Assembly (NCBI GenBank): GCA_031264715.1 | Contig: JAISDP010000018.1 | Location: 1-8,705, forward strand | Direction: 5' to 3' | Origin: Bacteroidales bacterium | Lineage (GTDB): Bacteria; Bacteroidota; Bacteroidia; Bacteroidales; UBA4181 | DNA: 8,705 nt | Part shown: in pieces, positions 1-5,049 of the stretch | Layout of the letters: every line of letters starts with the position of its first letter | How positions within the stretch are numbered: the first letter of the stretch is position 1 | The notes under the pieces: model-generated | Told to the model about the DNA's origin: nothing | Database searches by the model: none | The model's input: the letters and a program-made list of their open reading frames with translations, nothing else | Program-made: the position numbers and the translations under genes

Positions 1-1149
1 TGGATTACACGTTTTGATGCGTCTAAATTTAAAACACGTTTTGCTTGTGAAGTAAAAAATTTCGATTCATCGGTCTTTTTCCCCGATCGTAAAGAGGTCA
101 AAAAATATGACTTGTATACACAGTTTGCCATAATAGCAGCTACCGAAGCCATAAACAGCTCAGGGTTAGACTTGGAGCAAACTGATTTGGAACGGGTTGG
201 TGTAATCTGGGCGTCGGGCATCGGTGGGATAACCACTTTCGCCGAAGAATTGAAAGCTTTTTACAGTGGCGACGGCACTCCTCGATTTAATCCGTTCTTT
301 ATCCCGAAAATGATTTCGGACATCGCCGCAGGGCAGATTTCCATCAAGTTCGGGCTGAAAGGGCCCAATTATGCGACAGTGTCAGCATGTGCCTCATCGT
401 CAAATGCCATCATAGACGCATTCAATTATATCCGGTTGGGAAAGGCCAATATATTCGTTGCCGGAGGCTCCGAAGCAGCCATCAACGAAACAGGTGTTGG
501 AGGATTCAACGCCATGCAGGCTCTTTCGACCAACAATGACCAGTATAAGACTGCTTCGCGGCCTTTTGACAAGGATCGTGACGGTTTTGTAATCGGCGAA
601 GGCGCCGGCGGGTTGATCATCGAAGAATACGAACATGCTGTAAAGAGAGGCGCCAGGATATACGCTGAAGTGATCGGAGGCGGCATGTCTGCCGATGCAT
701 ATCATCTTACCGCATCGCATCCCGAAGGCGACGGCGCTTTCCGCGCCATGAGAGCCGCCCTGGAGGATGCCGGACTGACTCCGGAAAATGTCGATTACAT
801 TAACGTACATGGAACATCAACACCGGTGGGCGATCCCTCGGAAGTAAAAGCTATCCAGCGGTTATTCGGCGAACATGCCTATAAGCTCAACATCAGCGCC
901 ACCAAGTCGATGACGGGGCACCTGCTGGGCGCTGCCGGAGCTATCGAAGCTATTGCTTCCATCCTGGCGATGGTTAATGGTGTAGTTCCTCCTACGATCA
1001 ACCATTTCACCGACGATCCCGTGTTGGACAACAGGTTGAATTATACATTCAACAAAGTCCAGGAACGTGAGTTAAATTATGTGTTAAGTAATACATTCGG
1101 TTTCGGCGGGCACAATACTTCGGTAATATTAAAAAAAGCAGAAAAATAA
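1..1149 (+). CDS. fabF: Beta-ketoacyl-ACP synthase II (3' part, open at left edge)
   Basis: FabF condenses malonyl-ACP with acyl-ACP in the elongation step of cytosolic type II fatty-acid synthesis. The frame is open from base 1 to the TAA at 1147-1149 (382 codons). Compared with E. coli FabF (413 residues), about 36 N-terminal residues lie outside the window. The thiolase-fold catalytic triad is complete: nucleophile Cys at codon 130 (388-390, in SACASSS), His at codon 270 (808-810, in VHGTSTP) and His at codon 307 (919-921, in MTGHLLG), with the conserved Lys at codon 302. The C-terminal NTFGFGGHN loop is also present. A TTG at 112 could start a shorter frame, but homology continues upstream (WITRFDASKF), so it is not the start. 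rnc follows 13 bp downstream, the usual acpP-fabF-rnc arrangement; acpP is expected just left of the window. FabB is the main alternative, but the motifs and rnc linkage favour FabF. Confidence 0.96.
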   Translation, partial: WITRFDASKFKTRFACEVKNFDSSVFFPDRKEVKKYDLYTQFAIIAATEAINSSGLDLEQTDLERVGVIWASGIGGITTFAEELKAFYSGDGTPRFNPFFIPKMISDIAAGQISIKFGLKGPNYATVSACASSSNAIIDAFNYIRLGKANIFVAGGSEAAINETGVGGFNAMQALSTNNDQYKTASRPFDKDRDGFVIGEGAGGLIIEEYEHAVKRGARIYAEVIGGGMSADAYHLTASHPEGDGAFRAMRAALEDAGLTPENVDYINVHGTSTPVGDPSEVKAIQRLFGEHAYKLNISATKSMTGHLLGAAGAIEAIASILAMVNGVVPPTINHFTDDPVLDNRLNYTFNKVQERELNYVLSNTFGFGGHNTSVILKKAEK

Positions 1150-1162
1150 CATCATAGCCAAT

Positions 1163-1951
1163 ATGATCGATACTTTAAAACTTCTTATGGTCAAAGATAA
1201 GGAGTTTTATTCTTTTTTGAATAAACAGCTCAAGATCAACCCGGACAACTTGCAATTGTACGAGTTGGCTTTTCTGCACCGTTCTGCATCGTTTACTTCG
1301 CCCGACGGAAGTGTGGTCAATAACGAACGGCTCGAATTCCTTGGCGATGCGATTATCAATGCTGTTATTGCGGATTTTCTTTTCCGTAAATTTCCTGACG
1401 AACGTGAAGGGTTTTTAACCCAGATGCGGTCGAAGATCGTCAACCGTACGCATCTTGATTCCATAGCCAGCAAAATGGGTCTGGTACAGGTGGTGATCGC
1501 TTATGCCACAAATGCCGAAACAATGAAAAAGCGTATTTGCGGCGATGCTTTCGAAGCATTGATGGGCGCCATGTACCTGGATAAAGGCTACGAAAAAACG
1601 CACAAGTACATCACCGGGCATGTACTCAAGAATTATATTAACCTGGAGCAACTGGCGCACACCGAAACTGATTTCAAGAGCCGCCTGATCGAGTGGGGCC
1701 AGAAATACAAGTTGCAGGTAGGTTTCGAAGCCATCGAGGAATATCGCGAAGAATCGGAATCCAGTCCGCGGTTTTCGGTGCAGGTGACCATTTCCAACAT
1801 ACCCATTGCCAAAGGCTCGGGAAGATCAAAAAAAGAGGCTGAGCAGATGGCCTCACAAAAGACCTTAACTTTTATCTCCACGTCGACAGACTTTTCGACT
1901 GACGCTTTGGTGCAATACCTGGAGCGAATCAAGGAACAACAGCAGCAATAA
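1163..1951 (+). CDS. rnc: Ribonuclease III
   Basis: This dsRNA-specific endoribonuclease matures rRNA precursors and cleaves structured mRNAs and sense-antisense duplexes in the cytoplasm. The product has 262 residues. The RNase III domain covers about 20-160 and carries the signature NERLEFLGDA at 54-63. By alignment with E. coli, the metal-binding acidic residues are E55, D62, D128 and E131, the last two in GDAFEAL. A double-stranded-RNA-binding domain follows at about 168-238, with the typical ending GSGRSKKEAEQMASQKTL. The protein is longer than E. coli RNase III (226 residues) because of an N-terminal extension, a small insert before the signature (SPDGSVV) and a Gln-rich tail ending in QQQQ. 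The ATG at 1163 is 13 bp after fabF, so the two genes are almost certainly co-transcribed. No terminator is visible before the next gene, 53 bp on. Confidence 0.97.
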   Translation: MIDTLKLLMVKDKEFYSFLNKQLKINPDNLQLYELAFLHRSASFTSPDGSVVNNERLEFLGDAIINAVIADFLFRKFPDEREGFLTQMRSKIVNRTHLDSIASKMGLVQVVIAYATNAETMKKRICGDAFEALMGAMYLDKGYEKTHKYITGHVLKNYINLEQLAHTETDFKSRLIEWGQKYKLQVGFEAIEEYREESESSPRFSVQVTISNIPIAKGSGRSKKEAEQMASQKTLTFISTSTDFSTDALVQYLERIKEQQQQ

Positions 1952-2004
1952 GCTGTTCCCACATGCGGAAGGACTGCGACAAGAGGTTGAATAAAACAAA
2001 ATAG

Positions 2005-2403
2005 ATGGCTAAACGGAATGTTGTCAGGCTGGATACCGGGCCGGTGACTTTTACCGTCATTGGTATTTCGTCACACGAAAACGATTATCGACTGTCGTGG
2101 AGCATCAACGAACAATTGGGGCTTGCCTTTGCTCAGGGCGATGGCCTTGTAACCGGCACCGGGAAAGAATTTACATGCTTTGTCCACGAGGACGACGATC
2201 AAACGCTCCGGCTTGTATCCAACCGCTGCGACAACGGTTTCCTGCTTGAGAAGTACAAAAATTTCGATTTTATCCTGAAGTTCGATACCGAACTGAACGA
2301 AGCGGAAACATCTGCATGGCTCCGCAGTTTGAGGAACGCGCCGCTGGTGTCGGCAGTATTCCCTATACCGGTCACAAAGCAAGTACTGCAAATATTGGGG
2401 TGA
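2005..2403 (+). CDS. IPExxxVDY-like family protein, function unknown
   Basis: This is a 132-residue protein with no signal peptide or membrane segment. Its layout and position match the small IPExxxVDY family of Bacteroidota, which I know as a frequent neighbour of fabF and rnc. An N-terminal NDYRLSWSINEQLGL segment (about 26-40) resembles the family's 'EYRLAYxLNxxLG' start. The eponymous motif is degenerate: residues 83-91 read LEKYKNFDF, with only the Asp and the aromatic ending kept and the hydrophobic continuation ILKF intact. No catalytic motif is evident. It starts 53 bp after rnc on the same strand and probably belongs to the same transcript. The ATG at 2005 follows an A-rich leader (AAAACAAAATAG), which is normal for this phylum. 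The coding assignment is firm; the family assignment is by recall and is moderate. No function is proposed. Confidence 0.7.
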   Translation: MAKRNVVRLDTGPVTFTVIGISSHENDYRLSWSINEQLGLAFAQGDGLVTGTGKEFTCFVHEDDDQTLRLVSNRCDNGFLLEKYKNFDFILKFDTELNEAETSAWLRSLRNAPLVSAVFPIPVTKQVLQILG

Positions 2404-2421
2404 CAATATACCGCTTCGCCA

Positions 2422-2446
2422 GGTTGCGTTCAACCGCTGTTGAGCG
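2422..2446. repeat. Two adjacent mini-hairpins in the spacer before the PHP gene
   Basis: GGTTG-CGTT-CAACC (2422-2435) is followed directly, sharing one C, by CGCT-GTTG-AGCG (2435-2446). Both stems are perfect but only 4-5 bp long and neither has a T tract, so they are poor terminators. They sit early in the 95 bp gap between the IPExxxVDY-like gene and the PHP gene. The rest of the gap becomes strongly A/T-rich near the ATG at 2499. They could be a processing or attenuation site, or chance. Confidence 0.3.
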
Positions 2447-2498
2447 TGCAATGCAAGCATCTATCAAATTGTTATAATAATTATCAAAATCAATAAAA

Positions 2499-3710
2499 AT
2501 GTTAAACCGTCGTTATTTCCTTAAACATTCTGCCATGCTGGGAGCAGCAGCAAGTTTGTCTCCGGTTTCCGCTTTATGGGGCAAATCGGAAAATCCCGAT
2601 TCGATACCTCCGGTTCACAAAAACGGAGATACCTATACGGTTAATATGGGACATATACAGGCCGCGTCTTCTCCGGCGCGGCAGATTAACATTCCGGATG
2701 TGGAAGGTTTTAAAGTCCTTAAAGGAGATTTCCATATTCACACGCTTTTTTCCGATGGACAGGTAATGCCGAAAGACCGTGTTTTGGAAGCTGTCAATAA
2801 CGGTCTGGATGTAATATCGATAACAGACCATATCGAATATCGACCGAATATCAGCAAGGACGGACGCTGGAAACTGGCAGCAGAACAGGCCGATGATTTT
2901 AATATCTGGTACGAGGCTGCACGGTCTGATGCGGAAAAGAAGGAATTGCTACTGATTCGCGGCGCTGAAATCACCAAGCGCAGTATGCCCCCCGGACATC
3001 TCAATGTGCTGTTTGCAAGCGACAACAATCCCATCACGGCAGCTGCCGACGACTGGAAAACAATGGTGCAGGTTGCCGCAGACCAGGGCGCTTTCATCTT
3101 GTGGAATCATCCGGGCTGGGAAGCGCCTGCAAGCGGAGGCATCAAACAGGGCGCGCCCCTGTTTTTCCCCGAAGTGCATAAGGAAATGGTACGTAAGGGA
3201 CTTCTGCACGGGATAGAAATATTTAACTATAACGAATATTATCCTGTTGTTTCGGACTGGTGCAATGAACAAAACCTTGCCGTTTTTGCAAACAGCGACA
3301 TACATGACAGCGAACTGGCGACTTACGGCATACAAAATCCCCTTCGTCCCCTGACTTTGGTTCTGGCAAGGGAACGTTCCCTCGAAGGCGTCAGGGAAGC
3401 GCTTTTTGCACGGCGGACAGTCGGCTGGGCTGCCGGCATGATCTGGGGAAGAGAACCCTGGCTTCCCGCCCTGTTCAAATCGGCGGTCGAAATCAAAGCG
3501 ATTACTCCGGGTACGATTGAACTGAACAATAAGAGTTCCTTGCCTGTAACAGCAGGGGTTGGCGGTGCGATTTTCGAGCTTCCGCAAAATGCCAGGCGTC
3601 AGGTTTACCGTGCCGAAGGCGTCAAAAGTTTGACCGTGGCAAACTGGATGACAAGCATGAACAAACCGCTCGAAATTCAATTGCCTGCCGAAATAACAGA
3701 CGCCAAATAA
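2499..3710 (+). CDS. Exported PHP-domain phosphoesterase, Sb-PDE-like, Tat signal
   Basis: This is a 403-residue metal-dependent phosphoesterase of the PHP superfamily. The N-terminus (NRRYFLK at 3-9, hydrophobic stretch 12-22, possible cleavage after VSA at 23-25) looks like a twin-arginine signal, implying folded export to the periplasm. The PHP core covers about 73-315. Visible metal-ligand candidates are H79 and H81 (DFHIH), D86, D110/H111 (TDH), E157 (GAEIT), H167 (PPGH), H204 (WNHPGW), and D267/H269 (SDIHD). A roughly 80-residue beta-rich tail follows. The motif series SMPPGHLNVLF, FILWNHP, GLLHGIEI, SDIH and RPLTLV matches proteins annotated in Bacteroidota as Sb-PDE family phosphodiesterases, named after a Sphingobium enzyme acting on organophosphate diesters. 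The native substrate cannot be read from the sequence. It lies 95 bp after its neighbour and may have its own promoter. A histidinol-phosphatase label would be wrong, given the signal peptide. Confidence 0.85.
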   Translation: MLNRRYFLKHSAMLGAAASLSPVSALWGKSENPDSIPPVHKNGDTYTVNMGHIQAASSPARQINIPDVEGFKVLKGDFHIHTLFSDGQVMPKDRVLEAVNNGLDVISITDHIEYRPNISKDGRWKLAAEQADDFNIWYEAARSDAEKKELLLIRGAEITKRSMPPGHLNVLFASDNNPITAAADDWKTMVQVAADQGAFILWNHPGWEAPASGGIKQGAPLFFPEVHKEMVRKGLLHGIEIFNYNEYYPVVSDWCNEQNLAVFANSDIHDSELATYGIQNPLRPLTLVLARERSLEGVREALFARRTVGWAAGMIWGREPWLPALFKSAVEIKAITPGTIELNNKSSLPVTAGVGGAIFELPQNARRQVYRAEGVKSLTVANWMTSMNKPLEIQLPAEITDAK

Positions 3711-3723
3711 TATTGCGCCTGTT

Positions 3724-3781
3724 CTTTTCGTCGCGAAACCATACAAGTCAAGTTTGCTTGAAGCCGTTTCGTTGCGAAAAG
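3724..3781. repeat. Inverted repeat with nested mini-hairpins
   Basis: Arms of 16 nt (3724-3739 and 3766-3781) are complementary at 13 positions, the three mismatches being central. Each arm is also a small hairpin of its own, TTTCG-TCG-CGAAA and TTTCG-TTG-CGAAA. A third perfect hairpin, TCAAG-TTTG-CTTGA (3748-3761), sits between them. The element starts 14 bp after the stop of the PHP gene. No T tract follows on the plus strand, so it is not a standard terminator. Confidence 0.65.
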
Positions 3782-3803
3782 AGCCGTCGCAAAAAAATTT
3801 CAA

Positions 3804-3827
3804 GCGTTTGTAAGATTACAAAAACGC
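3804..3827. repeat. Bulged A/T-rich hairpin
   Basis: GCGTTTGTAA (3804-3813) pairs with TTACAAAAACGC (3816-3827) if two A residues bulge out. The separating sequence is only GA, so the closing pairs would open in RNA. It follows an A7 run (3791-3797). On the plus strand there is no U-rich tail, so a terminator role for the PHP transcript is weak. Confidence 0.45.
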
Positions 3828-3863
3828 AAATCAAATTTGTCTGAACCATGATTCGTATGATGA

Positions 3864-3934
3864 CGGGACTGCATAGCCTGTCAGGTCGTTATACGTAAGC
3901 TTACGCATACCAACCTGTCAGGCTATGCAGCCCG
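3864..3934. repeat. Long near-perfect dyad centred on AAGCTT
   Basis: Arms 3869-3886 and 3913-3930 are 18 nt with one mismatch (T3881/T3918). They enclose a 20 nt inner palindrome, 3890-3909 (TATACGT, AAGCTT core, ACGCATA), with one mismatched pair. Both share the exact centre between 3899 and 3900. Over 3869-3930, 27 of 31 pairs match. CGGG (3864-3867) and CCCG (3931-3934) extend the stem after a bulged A. No T tract flanks it. It could be a cruciform, a repeat-element copy, or a site for a dimeric or tetrameric protein. Confidence 0.85.
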
Positions 3935-3949
3935 ACGCCGGCAGGCGTC
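3934..3949. repeat. Perfect hairpin GACGCC-GGCA-GGCGTC
   Basis: A 6 bp G/C-rich stem with a 4 nt loop abuts the last base of the preceding 71 bp dyad. It is followed by TAATTTGG on the plus strand, too short a T run for a clear terminator. Its layout (6 bp stem, 4 nt loop) matches the hairpin at 4004-4019, as if the two were related pieces bracketing the larger CCCGGG hairpin. Confidence 0.6.
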
Positions 3950-3956
3950 TAATTTG

Positions 3957-3996
3957 GATAACCCCGGGCTGCGCCTGCGGCTTGCCCGGGGTTATC
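3957..3996. repeat. Perfect 13 bp stem with CCCCGGGC arms, REP-like
   Basis: GATAACCCCGGGC (3957-3969) is exactly complementary to GCCCGGGGTTATC (3984-3996), around a 14 nt G/C-rich loop (3970-3983). It is the most stable hairpin in the window. It lacks a T tail on either strand, so it is better read as an interspersed palindromic (REP-like) unit than as a terminator. I have seen similar CCCCGGG...CCCGGGG intergenic palindromes in Bacteroidota, but cannot count copies from one window. Confidence 0.75.
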
Positions 3997-4003
3997 AACA
4001 TCA

Positions 4004-4019
4004 GATGCCTTCCGGCATC
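4004..4019. repeat. Perfect hairpin GATGCC-TTCC-GGCATC
   Basis: A 6 bp perfect stem with a 4 nt loop, 7 bp from the CCCGGG hairpin and 1 bp from the A/T-rich terminator tail. Its geometry is the same as that of the 3934-3949 hairpin, and the outer four bases resemble it (GACGCC versus GATGCC, differing by one transition). Confidence 0.6.
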
Positions 4020-4020
4020 A

Positions 4021-4049
4021 AATAAACAAAAACATTGCCCGTCAGGGCA
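4021..4049 (-). terminator. Probable intrinsic terminator of the atp operon
   Basis: Read on the minus strand, TGCCC-TGAC-GGGCA (4049-4036) is followed by the T-rich run ATGTTTTTGTTTATTT (4035-4020). It begins 21 bp after the stop codon of atpG, the last gene of the operon in this window. The stem is short (5 bp, four of them G:C), so termination may be incomplete, but position and strand fit. On the plus strand the same run is A-rich and precedes the stem, so it would not terminate the PHP transcript. Confidence 0.6.
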
Positions 4050-4070
4050 TTCATAACCATAGATAAGTTG

Positions 4071-4964
4071 CTATCCTGTCAGCGCTTCCGCACCGCCGAC
4101 GATTTCAACCAGTTCATTGGTGATAGCGGCTTGCCGCGCCTTGTTGTATTGCAGGGTCAAATCCTGGATCAATGTTGTGGCATTGTCGGTGGCCTGGTGC
4201 ATGGATGTCATGCGGGCGCCAAATTCGGAAGCTACCGAGTCGAGCAATGCTTCATAAAGGATCAGCCGCAGGTTTTGGGGGATCAATTCGCGCAGAATGT
4301 GTTCCTTGGTTGGTTCGAATATGTAATCGGTACGCGTCGCCTTCTTATCGCCTTTTTTCTTACCGTTTTCCTCGGGTAATAATGGCAGGAACTGCTTGCT
4401 TACCACCTTTTGCAAGGCAGCATTGATGAATTCGTTGTATACAATGTCGATGCAATCGTAACGGCCGGTTGCAAAAGCATCCATGAGCGTCTGTGCAACT
4501 TCTGACGCATTTTCATACGTCAATTGCTCAATGATTTCCATGTTCGGTTCGTCTAAAGGAACTTTGTATTTACGCAAAACATCGTATCCTTTTTTACCGA
4601 TGGCCATGTATCGTATTTTGTTTTTTGCCAGGTGCTTGCCGTATTTCCTTTCGGCCAGCTGCACAGCCCCTTTGATAGCGTTGGAGTTGAACGCGCCGCA
4701 CAGACCGCGGTTGGAAGTAATTACCACAATCAACACCTGGCTGTAGTCGCGGTCCTCGGCATATATGTTGTCCTCGTCGCGCCCAACCGACGAAGCCACA
4801 TTTACCATGATTTCCTGCATCTTGAGTGCGTAGGGCCTGAAATTGGTCACTGCGTCCTGGGCTTTCTTCAACTTGGCAGCAGCCACCATCTTCATGGCGC
4901 TGGTAATCTGCCGCGTCGATGCAACCGATACAATACGTGTCCGTATTTCTTTTAAGTTTGCCAT
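4071..4964 (-). CDS. atpG: ATP synthase F1 subunit gamma
   Basis: Gamma is the central rotor shaft that turns inside the alpha3-beta3 head and couples proton flow through the c-ring to ATP synthesis. The product has 297 residues. The N-terminal helix carries the family hallmark TRQITSAMKMVAAAKL (17-32), and the Rossmann-like middle contains SNRGLCGAFNSN (84-95). The C-terminal helix reads FGARMTSMHQATDNA (248-262) and ends in NELVEIVGGAEAL (283-295), the part that sits in the catalytic head. A charged insert (about 198-213, ENGKKKGDKKATRTDY) is typical of Bacteroidota gamma subunits. The start at 4964 (MANLKEIR) matches the family. It is the last gene of the operon here, 64 bp after atpA, with a probable terminator 21 bp downstream. 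Its last codons contain the CCTGTCAG 8-mer shared with the adjoining palindromes. Confidence 0.97.
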   Translation of the reverse strand: MANLKEIRTRIVSVASTRQITSAMKMVAAAKLKKAQDAVTNFRPYALKMQEIMVNVASSVGRDEDNIYAEDRDYSQVLIVVITSNRGLCGAFNSNAIKGAVQLAERKYGKHLAKNKIRYMAIGKKGYDVLRKYKVPLDEPNMEIIEQLTYENASEVAQTLMDAFATGRYDCIDIVYNEFINAALQKVVSKQFLPLLPEENGKKKGDKKATRTDYIFEPTKEHILRELIPQNLRLILYEALLDSVASEFGARMTSMHQATDNATTLIQDLTLQYNKARQAAITNELVEIVGGAEALTG

Positions 4965-4971
4965 CTACCAA

Positions 4972-5049
4972 TTTTTGATTGATGATTTCCGATTAAATAT
5001 TGAGTTTAACCTCGTCATTCTTCATTTTTCACTCGTCATTCTTCACGAT
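4972..5049. repeat. Degenerate 7-nt tandem repeats in the atpA-atpG spacer
   Basis: From 5015 the sequence falls into heptamers TCATTCT, TCATTTT, TCACTCG, TCATTCT, TCACGAT (to 5049). The 14-mer CTCGTCATTCTTCA recurs exactly with a 21 nt period (5011-5024 and 5032-5045). The second copy overlaps the last five sense codons of atpA, including the C-terminal Asn-Asp-Glu. Nearer atpG, 4972-4992 reads TTTTTGA, TTGATGA, TTTCCGA, a looser heptamer set in a phase shifted by one base. The tract fills most of the 64 bp spacer. Confidence 0.6.

Larger units (their letters stand above)
3711..4070. other. 360 bp convergent intergenic region full of palindromes
   Basis: No open frame here is convincing. 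The stretch separates the stop of the PHP phosphoesterase gene from the stop of atpG and contains seven inverted repeats, itemised separately: 3724-3781, 3804-3827, 3864-3934, 3934-3949, 3957-3996, 4004-4019 and 4036-4049. The 9-mer CCTGTCAGG occurs twice (3877-3885 and 3914-3922), a variant CCCGTCAGGG lies at 4038-4047, and CCTGTCAG occurs again at 4075-4082 inside the last codons of atpG. Base composition changes sharply, from A/T-rich (3791-3860) to G/C-rich (3931-3992) and back. This suggests an accumulation of REP-like elements at a position that harms no gene. Confidence 0.8.

Noticed and set aside
112..1149. Starting fabF at the TTG at 112
   Set aside because: The frame is open to base 1 and the upstream residues (WITRFDASKF) align with FabF, so the gene is cut by the window edge.
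2473..2478. TATAAT as a -10 box for the PHP gene
   Set aside because: Bacteroidota housekeeping promoters use a TAnnTTTG -7 element; no such element or spaced -33 TTTG is seen, and TATAAT is expected by chance in this A/T-rich stretch.
2949..3803. Minus-strand 284-codon open frame antisense to the PHP gene
   Set aside because: It lies almost wholly over a well-supported coding sequence with a complete motif set; its translation shows no recognisable family and has many Cys, Arg and Phe typical of shadow frames.
3887..3912. A dif-like (Xer) or integron attC site at the centre of the long dyad
   Set aside because: The core does not fit the two 11 bp arms with 6 bp spacer of dif, nor the GTTRRRY/RYYYAAC boxes of attC.
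3711..4049. CRISPR array in the palindrome-rich junction
   Set aside because: The hairpins differ in sequence and spacing; there is no regularly spaced direct repeat with unique spacers.
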